A stretch of DNA of 51,369 nucleotides. Origin: a virus. The notes under the pieces are model-generated. The model ran no database searches and was not told the origin of the DNA. It was given only the letters and a program-made list of their open reading frames with translations. The translations under genes and the position numbers were made by a program. Positions within the stretch are counted from its first letter, which is position 1. Every line of letters begins with the position of its first letter. Positions 17,756-27,494 of the stretch are shown here, in pieces. The DNA is taken from positions 1-51,369 of the IMG/VR virus record IMGVR_UViG_3300009184_004920. One strand, 5' to 3'.

Positions 17756-20700
17756 CGTGATTTTTCGAGCGATCCTCCTAGTCTTTTTTCTTGAGCGATA
17801 ACGTCTAGCACAGCTTGACGGATTTTCTTATGCAATTCTTTTTCTGCTCCCATAGGATTTTGTTGGTTTTGACCGTCAGATTCATTCGAGGAAACATTGA
17901 CCACAACGTTTTCGCTGGAAGAGTTTTGAGTGGCTTGAATGAGTTCGTCAAGCTTTGAAATTAAAGCTTGAGTCATTTCAGCAGAAGCGCCTTCGCCGCC
18001 AACCGATTGACCGTTGTTTAACTGATTAAGGTTTTGAACACCAATGCGTTGAGTGGCGCGATTATTCAAGACGAATTCGCCGCCAGTAAGCATTGCTGGA
18101 ACGTCATCACGAATATTAGAACCGCCAGAAATTAAACCGCCAGAAGCTTTAAGCTGTGGCAATAGCGGGTTGATAAAATTAGCGTTTCCCGATATTGCTT
18201 TAGGCAATGATAAATTAGAACTTGACAGTGATTTAGTACTCCCTGTGAAAGCTTGTTTTGTAATTTGCGCTGGTAAATTAGAAATTAAAGGGGCAATTTT
18301 TGCATATTCTAAAGCTTTAGCGGATGTGGTAAATGAGGTTCCCGCTCCTTTAGCGATATTAAATAATCCTCCTTTACCTCCAGAACCCATAAAAGCGCCA
18401 GCAAATTTGCTACCGCCAGCAGCAGAGGCGTTGGCAGCACCGACCTTCATAGATGTTCCTGCATAGCTGAGAGCGCTACTTATAACTGCTGAAATGATTG
18501 CGCTTTGTAATTGTTTTTTACGAGCTTTTTTATCTTTGGCAATTTGATCCAGTAATTCAGCGTATTCTTTTTCTTTTTGTAATCCTTCGAGATAAACCTT
18601 GAATGCCTCATCTTTTGACTGCTGAACTCTTTCAAACATTGGGCTGTTCTCTCTGCCAAAAGCAGAGAGTCGAGCGCTTTCTGGCTCTAAACCAACGCTT
18701 GCTCCGCCCATTCCAAAGCCGCCCATGTAGTCATATTGACCACCAGTAAAGCTTTGGGTCGCAAAAGTGAGAAGTTCGTTTTTGCCAGTGATTGCGCCTT
18801 GGCCATAGTCGCCAGGAGTATAGAATCCGCCGCGACCAGTTTGTATTGGGAATGTTTCTGGGTCAACTAAACCGCCAGTGGCGTAGCCGCGCATTTTGCC
18901 GTTATTGAGAGCGTCTAGGAATCCTTTGCCGTATTTATTTACGGCAGATTTTTTCATGACATATTCGCCGCCCATGAGCATTGCTGGAACGTCGTCCTTG
19001 GTGCCAGAACCGCCAGAAATTAAACCACCAGAAGCTTTATTTGTAAAGAACCCGCCAATCCCACCAGTAACCATGTCAGCAAGGTTAGAGATGTTCTTGC
19101 GTGTGATTTCTTGGAAGAAAGCTGTGGCAGCATCAGTGAGCGCTGTTTTAAGGTCTTTCGCGCCACTGATTGCATCGTTCAATCCTTGAGCGAGATTAGA
19201 AGAGAACAAGTTCGGAATTTCTTCGCCAAGAGTTGAGCGATAGTTATCAATGCGTTCTTGAATAGTGTCCAAGCCTTTTTCGAAGCCTCTTCCGCCGCTT
19301 CTTTGTTCTGAGATTTGGCGATTTCTAGCGTCGATTAATTCTTGATCAGAAGCTCCTTGATTTTTTAAATCAATAAGTTCTTTAGTATATTTTAATTCAT
19401 ATTCTAATTCTCTTTTGCGAGTGGCTGATTCGGCAGTTGCAAGATCGAATTGAATTTGGCGCAATCTTGTTTCTTCTTGAACAGTTTTGTAACGATCTTT
19501 GTCGTTAAGACCAGATGCGTCAGCTTCTACATTTTGTTTAATGCGTGCCTGCATTAAAGAATTAATATCTGTAGCGCCAAGCTCATCAAGCATAGCGGAA
19601 CCAACTCTTCCACCAGCGCCCAATCGAAAAGCTTCCAATTGTTGTTGATAGGAAGCATAAGCTCCAGTAACTTTCCCAATTAATAAAGCTTGAGTTTCTA
19701 AAGCTGCATTATTAGCATCAAGCGTGAATGTTGTAGAGGCATAAGTATTATCTACTATTTGTAATTCTCTTTGAAGATTTTCGAATTCGGCTTGCGCAGC
19801 TTTTAATTTTTCTAAATTAGCTGTATCATTATCTCCATTTTTTGCTGCAATTGCATTTTGTATGTTAATAACATCCTGAGACTGTTTAGCAATTTTTAAT
19901 CTTATTTGTTCTACTTGGTTTTGTTTTTCTTGAGCAGCTTTGTCTTTTTCCCTCAAATTATTGATCTTCTCTAAGCCATTAATTTGAGTATTAATAGCAT
20001 TTTTCTGGCCTTCTGTTAAATTAGGGTCTTGTAATTGGGCCTGTAAGCGAGTGATTTGAGCTTTTGTTTTAGCTGATTCCAAATCAATGCCAGAAATATT
20101 CAAATTACCAATTGATGCCGCTGTTGAAGCGATGCGTTCAATAGTTGAAAGTTGAGAAGCTAAAGATTGATTGATACCATCAATTTGTAATTTTCTAGCT
20201 TTTTCTGCATCAATTTGCTTACCTGCTTCTGTATTTAGTTTTTCTCTTGCTTTTTGCTCTTCTTTGACAGAATTAAGGATATTATTAGCTTGTGCAAGAG
20301 TGGTTTTATTAGCGCCTCCTAAATAAGTTGTGGCTAATTGTTGAGCTAAATTGCCAAAATTGCCATCATTAATTTGAGAAAAGTCAATGTCTCGTAAAGT
20401 TTCTCGTAAAGTTCGTTCCAAACCTTCAAGATTTTCTTTACTAACACTTAAACCACCTTGTTGAGCTTTATCAATAGCAGCCCCAATAGAATCAACAATA
20501 TCAGTTTGTTTTTTCTTTTCTAAATCTAATTGTTTTAATCTAGCTTCGTTGACAATCTTTTGACGATTAGATAATTCAAGGGTTTGTTCTTGTAACTGAA
20601 TTTGAGCCTCTTCTTCGGTTGTGGCTTGGATTTGTAATTTGGCTATTTCTAAAACAGAATCTACTCTTTTTTTAGCAATCTCTAAAGATAAACGCTCACC

Positions 20701-23700
20701 AAAATTAATATCATTTTGGGCTTTTTGTTCTTCTTGCTTTTGTTTATTTAATTCTTCTTGCCGTTTGATCTCTCCTTCGATCAATTGTTGTTTTTCTTTT
20801 GGCAATGTCCCAAAACGAGCACCATAAATTTCAGAGGCTTTAGTGTATGCGCTGATTTTATCTTCTCTTTTTGAAAGATCAAGTCCTCCTAAAGCTGTTT
20901 GAAAAGATTTAAACTGAGTGTCTAAGGTTTTGCCTAAACCAGAAGATTTAGCTGTTTCTAACCCTTTTAAAATATCAGATAATTCAGTAACATCAACACT
21001 AAATACATTACCAAGTTCATCAGTGGCATCTGCATATTTTTTCGAAGATTCAATTATTTTTGATATATCATTGCGCGAAGCTCCCAATGCTAATAATTCA
21101 GCAGTATTTTTTTGTACATCAATATTTCCTCCAATATCTCCACCACCTTTAACTGAACCAGTAAACAAACTAAGCGTATCTCTAAAACCAGCGCTGCCTA
21201 ATATTTCTGAAGCTTGTGTCCCTAATTCTGTTTGTCTCGTTTTTGATAAAGATTCAAATTTTACTGATAGTTTATCAGAAGCATCTGCAAGTTTAGCACT
21301 TGCTAATGCTGCCTTTTCGTTTTCGCCAGAGAACTCTTTGATAGCAAAATCAAATAATTTAAACCCTTCCGTCACTGCCGCAAAACCAATTCCAGCTAAT
21401 CCAAGACCCTTCATGAACTTACCGAAATTTCCAGCAGGATTAGTTTGAGCAATTTGCTGTCCCAATAATCCCAAAGAAGTTAGATTACCAATGGTAGAAC
21501 CCACTTGTTGAGCTAATTTTGCAAAAGAACTTTCACTATCTCCAATTGCTCCAGTTAAAAATGAAACTGCACTTTGTAATAAGAAAATTTTACCAGCAGC
21601 ATCGGCAAAACTTTTATTTATTTTATCACTTGATGGTTGAGCTTGTTGAAGACCATAGCTTTGCGCAATTCCAGTACCGCTAACATAATTCGGCACAAAT
21701 CCATTTGCCGCGCCATAAAGTTTTGGATTCACGCCTTCCTTGCGTGCGCGAGCGATGCCTTGGAAACCGCCAGCAGGCTCGTCTCTTCGATTGGCCACCA
21801 TTAACCCCATTGGGTTCATGGATGATTTTAATGATGAATTTTGATCAACATAAATTTGTGAATCTGAAAGGCCAGCGCTTTTTTCGCGAGCAATAGCTTG
21901 TTGAAGAGCAGCAGCAGCAAAATTTGGAATATAGCCAGAAGAACTTTGCCGTGTAGCTAAAAATTCTCTTCTTTTTTGCTGTTGTTTATCGGCTTTTTTC
22001 TTTCTAAGAATTTCATTTAATTCCATTTCTGGCTGCATTGCCTTTAAAGATTTATCGCAAGCCCTGATAATTTCTGTAACTTCAATGCCTTCTGGCAGGC
22101 CAAGCATTGATTGAAGTACTTGATTTAAAGCAAAATCAACCAATGGATTTTTAGAATATTTTTTTGCAGCAGATTTTAATCTCTTATAAAAACCGTCTTC
22201 TTGAGTAACTATTCCATCTCCATCCAAATCAGCAAAATTTGGAATATAGCCGCCAGAAGCCATCCCTAATGCTCTTTTAATTGCCTTAGTTTGGTCCGCG
22301 CTTGTGCCATAACCAGATTTAATTATTCCAGAGTCAATTAATTCTTTAGTAAAAGCGTTTCGTTTAAATTGCATTTTTGTATCAACTCGACCTGCTTGGC
22401 CAATACCAAGAGAGATGGCGCGTGATTTGAAATCGCTTAATCTGTCTCCAGCTATTGCTTGCGGACCTAATACTCCAGCAGCAAGAGCTTTTTGCTTGCC
22501 TTTAATACTGTTGACCGCATCAGAAGTATAAGGATTTAATTTTATTTCTGCATATTTCTGAGAACCAGTAGCTCCGAAAATTTTTCTTAAATTAGCATTG
22601 AGTGGAAAATCTGCTCTAGCTCCACCGCTAATACGATTAGAGTCGAAATCAGGACCAGCCAATTGATTCAAAACGTCTTCAAACATGAAACCAGCAACAG
22701 AAGGAAGTTGGCCAAGAGACTTTTCTATATTTTTAGGAACGACAGGAATTCCAATGCTTTTTCCAATTCTTGAAGAGTAACCTTGGACAAGATTGGTTAC
22801 ATTTTTTTGCAAATTTTTCTTAATGTCTTTGAATAATTCTGGGCGCTGAGATTGCAAGGTATAAACTGGCGATCCATTAACGGCTCCATTTTCTCCGTAT
22901 AATCCAAGAACTGCAAGGTCTTTATTTGTTTCAGAAAAATTTGGAATATAACCTCCAGAAGACCTTTGAAATAACTTTTTCTGCGTTGGTTGATATGTTT
23001 TTTGCGTTGGAGAAGCTAACAAAGAGTTAACAATAAAATCATCTTTTCCTTTACTCCAACGGTCTAATGAATTATTGGTACCGTAATTTTCTGGAAGCGC
23101 TCGCAAAAATTTATTTAATACATCAAAAGAATTCCAGCTTCCAGATTTCACTTCCAATAGGTCGATAGAACTGCCTTTAATTTTATAACCATCAACAGAA
23201 GAAGAGCCTCGATATTTTAAATTATCATTAGGTAAGAAACCTAAATCTTTAATTATTCTATTTTCATAGTTAATTTCAGATTCGTTAGGATTTTTTTGAA
23301 CAGATATTTGATTAAATTTATTACCTTTTAAATTTACCGTATCAGTTGCAGATAATCTTTTATCTGTATTGGCAGATTTATTTAAATTAACACTAATTCT
23401 TGGATTTATTTTTGATAAACTTCCAATATTGGCGAAATTCGGCACAAACCCACCAGCCGCACTAATTTTCTTTGCTCCTGCTGGCAAGCCCATGCTCTTC
23501 ACCATATCTTGATTAAAGATGGCAGAACCACCGCCAGCATAATTAGGAACAATGTACTCGCTTGTGTTGGCAATCATTGTGCCGCGTTTGCCGCCGCCAA
23601 ACGCAAAGTTCGGAATAGAAACAACTTTGGAACTTGGCGAAGCTCCGCCTACGCCACGACTAACATCTGATGCTTCTTGCGCTGGCAAATATCCACCAGC

Positions 23701-25332
23701 AGCTTTACGCTGTAAACCTCCAGCAGTTGCACGGAATCCTCCAGAATAAACTGTTGAAGCGATACCTCCAGCCAAACCCTGAATAGCTTGCATAGCAGTA
23801 GCTTGCTGATTCAAAAGCCCTAGGAATTTTAACGCTTGCGCATTTTGACCGCCCTGAGTATTTAAAATAGTACTTAAAACACTTTGATTTTTCAGCAAAG
23901 TTTGAACAATAGATTCTTGCACTAGCTTTTGATCAGCAGCAGCTTTTCCAATACCAAAAAATGCTTTTAAGCTTTGAGCGCCAAATTTAGCTAAATCAAG
24001 AGACAGCTTACCAATAATCGCCAAGAAAATTCCAAGACCAGGACCGCTTAATACAGCACCAATACCTTTAACAAAACCCTTGGCAAAATTAGAACCAAGA
24101 TCGTCTCCTTGTAAGAGACTGCTCGCGCCCTCTAAGAAAGAATTGATTCCATCTAAAAGACCTTTAAGATTATCAGTTAATCCTAATTCTCCTAATATGC
24201 TTCCTAATTGCTTACCAGTATTAGCGACCTTATTAAGAATAGCATCAAGCGATTGATTTAATTTTTCATTAGCAACATAAGCTTGATTTGTAGCGCCAGC
24301 AGATTCTAGTGTGGCTTTAGCAGCTATGCTGTTTTCTTTATTTAAGTCTCCAACGAGAGAAATTAATTGGTTAATTTGGAAAGTGCCAGCTACGTCTTTA
24401 AAAATGCCAGCTTTAGTAATCTGACTTAATCCTTCAACATCAGTAGCGAGATTTTGTAAAATTTGTCTAGCAGGCAGAATATTTCCCTGCAAATCTTGCA
24501 CTGCAACGCCAAGATTTTGCAAGTTATTAAGAGTGCTAGTATCTTGCAAACGAGTAAAAATAGTTTTAAGGGCGTTACCAATAACTGCGCCACCGCGAGA
24601 AGTTTCTTGTTGGAGAGCGGTAATGATGCCAGCAAGCTCATCAAATGTCACCCCAGCGTTTTGCGCAACAGCAGCGCTTCGATTAAAGCCTTCAATCAAA
24701 TCAGCAGAAGACACAGCAAATGCTTGGTCAACAGCGGCTAGTTTATTAACGATCTGAGTGGTTGACAATCCAGCTTTTGAGAAAGCATTAAAAGCAGCAG
24801 TCAAACCATCAACTGATTTTGCAGCATCCAAACCAGTCAAACGAGTAAGAATAAGAGCATCTTGAGTTCTGCTTAGAGTGTCCTCTAACAGCAAGCCTTG
24901 TCGAGAAAACTCTAGAGCAGCTTTAGAAACTTCGCTAAAACTTTGGCCAGTTTCTTTTGCAATTTTAAAAAGACCTTGACCAAGTTCTTTTGTTTTACCA
25001 GTGAATTTATCACCAACAATAGAGATTGCAGTAATAGCCTTCTCCACTTCAATTGTGGAGTTAACAAGACTTTTGAAAGCGCTAGTCACTGCATTAACAA
25101 CGCCAACAGAAGCGCCGAAAGCAAGAACGCGAGCATTTGCAGCGTCAAGAGACTTTGTGAACTCATCTGCTTGACCAGTTAAACGGCCAAGAGGTTGAGA
25201 AAGAGAGCTTAATGCTCTTGCGCCATTTTGCCCACCCAAATTAATTCTAACAGAGTTAACAGCATTTTGAATTTGCTGTTGTAACTGAGTAGCGTTTTGA
25301 AGCTGTGCGTTAAGAGGGACATTTATAGCCAT
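17752..25332 (-). CDS. tail tape measure protein with embedded candidate enzymatic modules
   Basis: 2526 residues, the largest gene. It sets tail length and is ejected with the DNA. Residues 1-400 match TP901-type tape measures (FGASVGVVNAVTSAFKSLV, RLTGLDAAKSVDGLTAAFNA, GGAVIGNALKTIFTRLQD). Hydrophobic stretches occur near 420-450. From about 540 to 1220 the chain is punctuated by the motif GG(Y/F)(I/V)PNF (seven or eight copies). Between copies lie IDLLEVKSG (about 722-730) and GFMFEDVLNQL...ARADFPL...AEIKLN (about 880-933), both shaped like PD-(D/E)XK nuclease cores, and an EF-hand-like loop DLDGDGIVTQED (about 1034). Long coiled coils fill 1500-2000. Two GGLISGG..DDVPAML.GGE motifs lie near the end. 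At about 0.15 nm per residue the tail would be near 380 nm. Confidence 0.93.
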   Translation of the reverse strand: MAINVPLNAQLQNATQLQQQIQNAVNSVRINLGGQNGARALSSLSQPLGRLTGQADEFTKSLDAANARVLAFGASVGVVNAVTSAFKSLVNSTIEVEKAITAISIVGDKFTGKTKELGQGLFKIAKETGQSFSEVSKAALEFSRQGLLLEDTLSRTQDALILTRLTGLDAAKSVDGLTAAFNAFSKAGLSTTQIVNKLAAVDQAFAVSSADLIEGFNRSAAVAQNAGVTFDELAGIITALQQETSRGGAVIGNALKTIFTRLQDTSTLNNLQNLGVAVQDLQGNILPARQILQNLATDVEGLSQITKAGIFKDVAGTFQINQLISLVGDLNKENSIAAKATLESAGATNQAYVANEKLNQSLDAILNKVANTGKQLGSILGELGLTDNLKGLLDGINSFLEGASSLLQGDDLGSNFAKGFVKGIGAVLSGPGLGIFLAIIGKLSLDLAKFGAQSLKAFFGIGKAAADQKLVQESIVQTLLKNQSVLSTILNTQGGQNAQALKFLGLLNQQATAMQAIQGLAGGIASTVYSGGFRATAGGLQRKAAGGYLPAQEASDVSRGVGGASPSSKVVSIPNFAFGGGKRGTMIANTSEYIVPNYAGGGSAIFNQDMVKSMGLPAGAKKISAAGGFVPNFANIGSLSKINPRISVNLNKSANTDKRLSATDTVNLKGNKFNQISVQKNPNESEINYENRIIKDLGFLPNDNLKYRGSSSVDGYKIKGSSIDLLEVKSGSWNSFDVLNKFLRALPENYGTNNSLDRWSKGKDDFIVNSLLASPTQKTYQPTQKKLFQRSSGGYIPNFSETNKDLAVLGLYGENGAVNGSPVYTLQSQRPELFKDIKKNLQKNVTNLVQGYSSRIGKSIGIPVVPKNIEKSLGQLPSVAGFMFEDVLNQLAGPDFDSNRISGGARADFPLNANLRKIFGATGSQKYAEIKLNPYTSDAVNSIKGKQKALAAGVLGPQAIAGDRLSDFKSRAISLGIGQAGRVDTKMQFKRNAFTKELIDSGIIKSGYGTSADQTKAIKRALGMASGGYIPNFADLDGDGIVTQEDGFYKRLKSAAKKYSKNPLVDFALNQVLQSMLGLPEGIEVTEIIRACDKSLKAMQPEMELNEILRKKKADKQQQKRREFLATRQSSSGYIPNFAAAALQQAIAREKSAGLSDSQIYVDQNSSLKSSMNPMGLMVANRRDEPAGGFQGIARARKEGVNPKLYGAANGFVPNYVSGTGIAQSYGLQQAQPSSDKINKSFADAAGKIFLLQSAVSFLTGAIGDSESSFAKLAQQVGSTIGNLTSLGLLGQQIAQTNPAGNFGKFMKGLGLAGIGFAAVTEGFKLFDFAIKEFSGENEKAALASAKLADASDKLSVKFESLSKTRQTELGTQASEILGSAGFRDTLSLFTGSVKGGGDIGGNIDVQKNTAELLALGASRNDISKIIESSKKYADATDELGNVFSVDVTELSDILKGLETAKSSGLGKTLDTQFKSFQTALGGLDLSKREDKISAYTKASEIYGARFGTLPKEKQQLIEGEIKRQEELNKQKQEEQKAQNDINFGERLSLEIAKKRVDSVLEIAKLQIQATTEEEAQIQLQEQTLELSNRQKIVNEARLKQLDLEKKKQTDIVDSIGAAIDKAQQGGLSVSKENLEGLERTLRETLRDIDFSQINDGNFGNLAQQLATTYLGGANKTTLAQANNILNSVKEEQKAREKLNTEAGKQIDAEKARKLQIDGINQSLASQLSTIERIASTAASIGNLNISGIDLESAKTKAQITRLQAQLQDPNLTEGQKNAINTQINGLEKINNLREKDKAAQEKQNQVEQIRLKIAKQSQDVINIQNAIAAKNGDNDTANLEKLKAAQAEFENLQRELQIVDNTYASTTFTLDANNAALETQALLIGKVTGAYASYQQQLEAFRLGAGGRVGSAMLDELGATDINSLMQARIKQNVEADASGLNDKDRYKTVQEETRLRQIQFDLATAESATRKRELEYELKYTKELIDLKNQGASDQELIDARNRQISEQRSGGRGFEKGLDTIQERIDNYRSTLGEEIPNLFSSNLAQGLNDAISGAKDLKTALTDAATAFFQEITRKNISNLADMVTGGIGGFFTNKASGGLISGGSGTKDDVPAMLMGGEYVMKKSAVNKYGKGFLDALNNGKMRGYATGGLVDPETFPIQTGRGGFYTPGDYGQGAITGKNELLTFATQSFTGGQYDYMGGFGMGGASVGLEPESARLSAFGRENSPMFERVQQSKDEAFKVYLEGLQKEKEYAELLDQIAKDKKARKKQLQSAIISAVISSALSYAGTSMKVGAANASAAGGSKFAGAFMGSGGKGGLFNIAKGAGTSFTTSAKALEYAKIAPLISNLPAQITKQAFTGSTKSLSSSNLSLPKAISGNANFINPLLPQLKASGGLISGGSNIRDDVPAMLTGGEFVLNNRATQRIGVQNLNQLNNGQSVGGEGASAEMTQALISKLDELIQATQNSSSENVVVNVSSNESDGQNQQNPMGAEKELHKKIRQAVLDVIAQEKRLGGSLEKSR

Positions 25333-25350
25333 ACCTTATTCCTTAAAAGG

Positions 25351-25359
25351 TTATTACAC
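25351..25359 (-). promoter_or_regulatory. late-type start motif GTGTAATAA (minus strand)
   Basis: GTGTAATAA lies on the minus strand 18 nt before the tape-measure ATG. The leader contains AAGGAATAAGGT, a usable Shine-Dalgarno sequence. Confidence 0.4.
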
Positions 25360-26334
25360 CTTTTGTCCCATAACTTCCATCATTTGTTCCATATTTAATT
25401 GCCCGTTATTTTTCTTCAACAGTTCCGAAAGCGAAACTTTTTTAGCTTCTGGATCAACAAAATCTAAATCTTCTTTTTTAGAGTTAAAAAGAGCGGTGGC
25501 AGAATTATCTTTCGCAGAGTTTGAGAGCTTTGTTTTGTTTCTGCTGCTTTCGGCGAAATCTATGAGAGCTTTTGGGTCTTTGCGAATAGAATCTGGAATC
25601 TTGTCAACGTTTTGGAAAATGTTTAAGAACATTCTGCCATAAGCAATAACTTTGAGTTGATACAGCGAAAGCCTAATCAAAGGCTTGGCGAAAAAATCCC
25701 ACGGTTTCTCGCAGTGGCTTAAATACAAGCTAAAACAGTCTTGTAAAACAGCATGCTGAATATTCTCGTCAGAGAATTTATTCATGATCTTGTAGTAAGA
25801 GTTCATGAGCGACGAAAGCTCACTGTCATCTAGTTCGCCAAAGTCTTCGTCTGAAAAAAGCAGTTTTGTAGTTTGCTCGTCACTGTATAGAAGATTTCTT
25901 AAAAAATCTTCGTTTGATCGGTTGTTAGCATACTCTGTGGCAGTCTTGCCTACGAGTTGTTTTTTTTGACTTTTTAATTCAAAAAGTTTAAATTTTTCTT
26001 CATCAATTAATTTTTGATGACTTTCTTTTTGAGAAGGCAGCATCAGTTTGCTCTTTGTCTTCTCTAGGTTTTGCACGAAGCTTTCTAGCTCTAAGATTTT
26101 ATTTTCGTCATCTTTGCTCCAAGTGCCATCTTTGTCTAGTCGCGCTAATACATCTTTTTCTTCTTGGATGCCTTTTGCAATGGCTCGATTTTTATGTTGT
26201 TCGAAATTGTTATTTAAGAACTCTTGATCCTTTAATGAAAAATGGCGCAAAAACACGGTTTGATCTTTAAAATCAAACCGTGTGTATCCATCAAAAATCT
26301 CGTTAACAATCTCTATGTAAAGATTGTCATTCAA
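25354..26334 (-). CDS. hypothetical protein upstream of the tape measure (possible tail assembly chaperone)
   Basis: 326 residues with no in-frame ATG near the 5' end. The start is TTG at 26334, overlapping the TGA of the previous gene (TTGA). Charged helices and a coiled coil (about 55-125) precede a helical domain (LYLSHCEKPWDFFAKPLIRLSLYQLKVIAYGRMF). The position just before the tape measure, paired with the 26331 gene, matches tail assembly chaperones of the lambda G/GT kind, but here as two separate proteins. Confidence 0.6.
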   Translation of the reverse strand: MNDNLYIEIVNEIFDGYTRFDFKDQTVFLRHFSLKDQEFLNNNFEQHKNRAIAKGIQEEKDVLARLDKDGTWSKDDENKILELESFVQNLEKTKSKLMLPSQKESHQKLIDEEKFKLFELKSQKKQLVGKTATEYANNRSNEDFLRNLLYSDEQTTKLLFSDEDFGELDDSELSSLMNSYYKIMNKFSDENIQHAVLQDCFSLYLSHCEKPWDFFAKPLIRLSLYQLKVIAYGRMFLNIFQNVDKIPDSIRKDPKALIDFAESSRNKTKLSNSAKDNSATALFNSKKEDLDFVDPEAKKVSLSELLKKNNGQLNMEQMMEVMGQKV

Positions 26335-27140
26335 GACTTAGCTTTTTTCTTTTTTGACGAATCTTCTTTTGGGGACTCTTCTTTCTGAGAAGTTTCCGAA
26401 TCTCCTTTGTCTTGAAACAAACCATCGAAATCTTCTTTGTTGGCAGCTTGGTTGTAAAACCAGAAAGCAGCAACATTGGAAACCTTTCGGGCGATCTCAA
26501 AATAAAGAGGGTCTTCTTGCTCTTCTTTTTGATAGTAGTCTTCGAGACGATCTTCAAAGTCTTCGCCGCTAAAATATGGCTTTGGCTTGTCTTGATTCTC
26601 TTTTTGAATATAAGTGAGATTAATGATGTACCAAATAAGAAGGCGATTTTGAGCCTTCATATCAGCAGTGTGATCAAAGAGAGACTGATAAGCCATTTCA
26701 GTCTTAACAATTTGATCGCGAACCTGAGCCATCTCAAGAGAGAGAGCTTCAGTTTTCTTTTTGCGATTATCGTCAGTCTTGTTGATGGTTTCGTTTTCAG
26801 TATATTCTCTCTGTAGTTCCAAGAGCTTTTGATAGTTCTGGTAAAGAGTCTTCGCTTCTGTTTCGCTCATCAAGCCGCCAGTGTCAGAATACTTTTTTAC
26901 AAGCATTGCTTTGGTAAGAATGCCCTTTTTAATACAGCGGGACATTTCCACGCTATATTCCAAATCAGCTTCTTCGATTTGACGGCGCGAAGGCTTTTTG
27001 AGAAACACCTTGATGGGAGATTTCTCGCTTACTTTTTTAGTTACCTTCACTTCATTGCCTTGTTCGTCGTTTGAGACGGACTCAACAGGTTTCTCGACTG
27101 TTTCATAAACAGTAAAATTGTAGATGTCTTTGAATTCCAT
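26331..27140 (-). CDS. hypothetical protein, second gene upstream of the tape measure
   Basis: 269 residues, highly charged and helical, ending in a Lys/Ser/Glu tail. The N-terminus has a short beta segment (MEFKDIYNFTVYETVEKPVE) and SPIKVFLKKPSRRQIEEADLEYSV, a style seen in phage tail assembly proteins. An ACAAGGAATATGG ribosome binding site precedes the ATG. The 3' end contains A AAA AAG in the zero frame, but a -1 shift there meets TAA at once, so no fused product is expected. Confidence 0.6.
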   Translation of the reverse strand: MEFKDIYNFTVYETVEKPVESVSNDEQGNEVKVTKKVSEKSPIKVFLKKPSRRQIEEADLEYSVEMSRCIKKGILTKAMLVKKYSDTGGLMSETEAKTLYQNYQKLLELQREYTENETINKTDDNRKKKTEALSLEMAQVRDQIVKTEMAYQSLFDHTADMKAQNRLLIWYIINLTYIQKENQDKPKPYFSGEDFEDRLEDYYQKEEQEDPLYFEIARKVSNVAAFWFYNQAANKEDFDGLFQDKGDSETSQKEESPKEDSSKKKKAKS

Positions 27141-27155
27141 ATTCCTTGTTATATA

Positions 27156-27446
27156 TTAATCTTTAAAAACGAAACTTACAGTAAAATTATTTAATTCTGA
27201 ATCTGAGGAGCGCATAGTCTCATTGCCCAAATCTAAAATCTTTTTTCTGATATAAGACATTTTATCGTCATCAAGATAGTCTCCCATATTTAAAATGGAA
27301 GAATATTGTTCTGGCAAATTTTCACGCATTTTCTTATGCGCGTCATCATGATCCCTTTTTAGCTCTTCCACAATTCTTAAAAATTGTTTAAAAAGATGCT
27401 TAGTGTTTTCGTTATAGTGACGAGATAAGATTTTTTTTGCGTTCAT
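27156..27446 (-). CDS. small helical hypothetical protein
   Basis: 96 residues, charged and mostly helical (HYNENTKHLFKQFLRIVEELKRDHDDAHKKM). No family recognised. It is the first gene of the minus-strand tail unit; the divergent plus-strand block starts 48 nt away. The leader ATAAAGGTATAAGGC supplies a plausible ribosome binding site. Confidence 0.6.
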   Translation of the reverse strand: MNAKKILSRHYNENTKHLFKQFLRIVEELKRDHDDAHKKMRENLPEQYSSILNMGDYLDDDKMSYIRKKILDLGNETMRSSDSELNNFTVSFVFKD

Positions 27447-27477
27447 GCCTTATACCTTTATTATAATAAAAGAAAAA

Positions 27478-27494
27478 GTGTAAAAATAAATAAC
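27478..27494 (+). promoter_or_regulatory. late-type start motif GTGTAAAAATAAATAAC
   Basis: The box runs directly into the ATG at 27495, the first gene of the plus-strand neck/tube block. Confidence 0.45.

Noticed and set aside
26331-26365. A AAA AAG slippery heptamer at the end of the gene before 25354-26334, suggesting a lambda G/GT-type -1 frameshift
   Set aside because: The heptamer is in the right phase, but the -1 frame meets TAA four codons later, upstream of the TTG start of the next gene, so no fusion protein can form.
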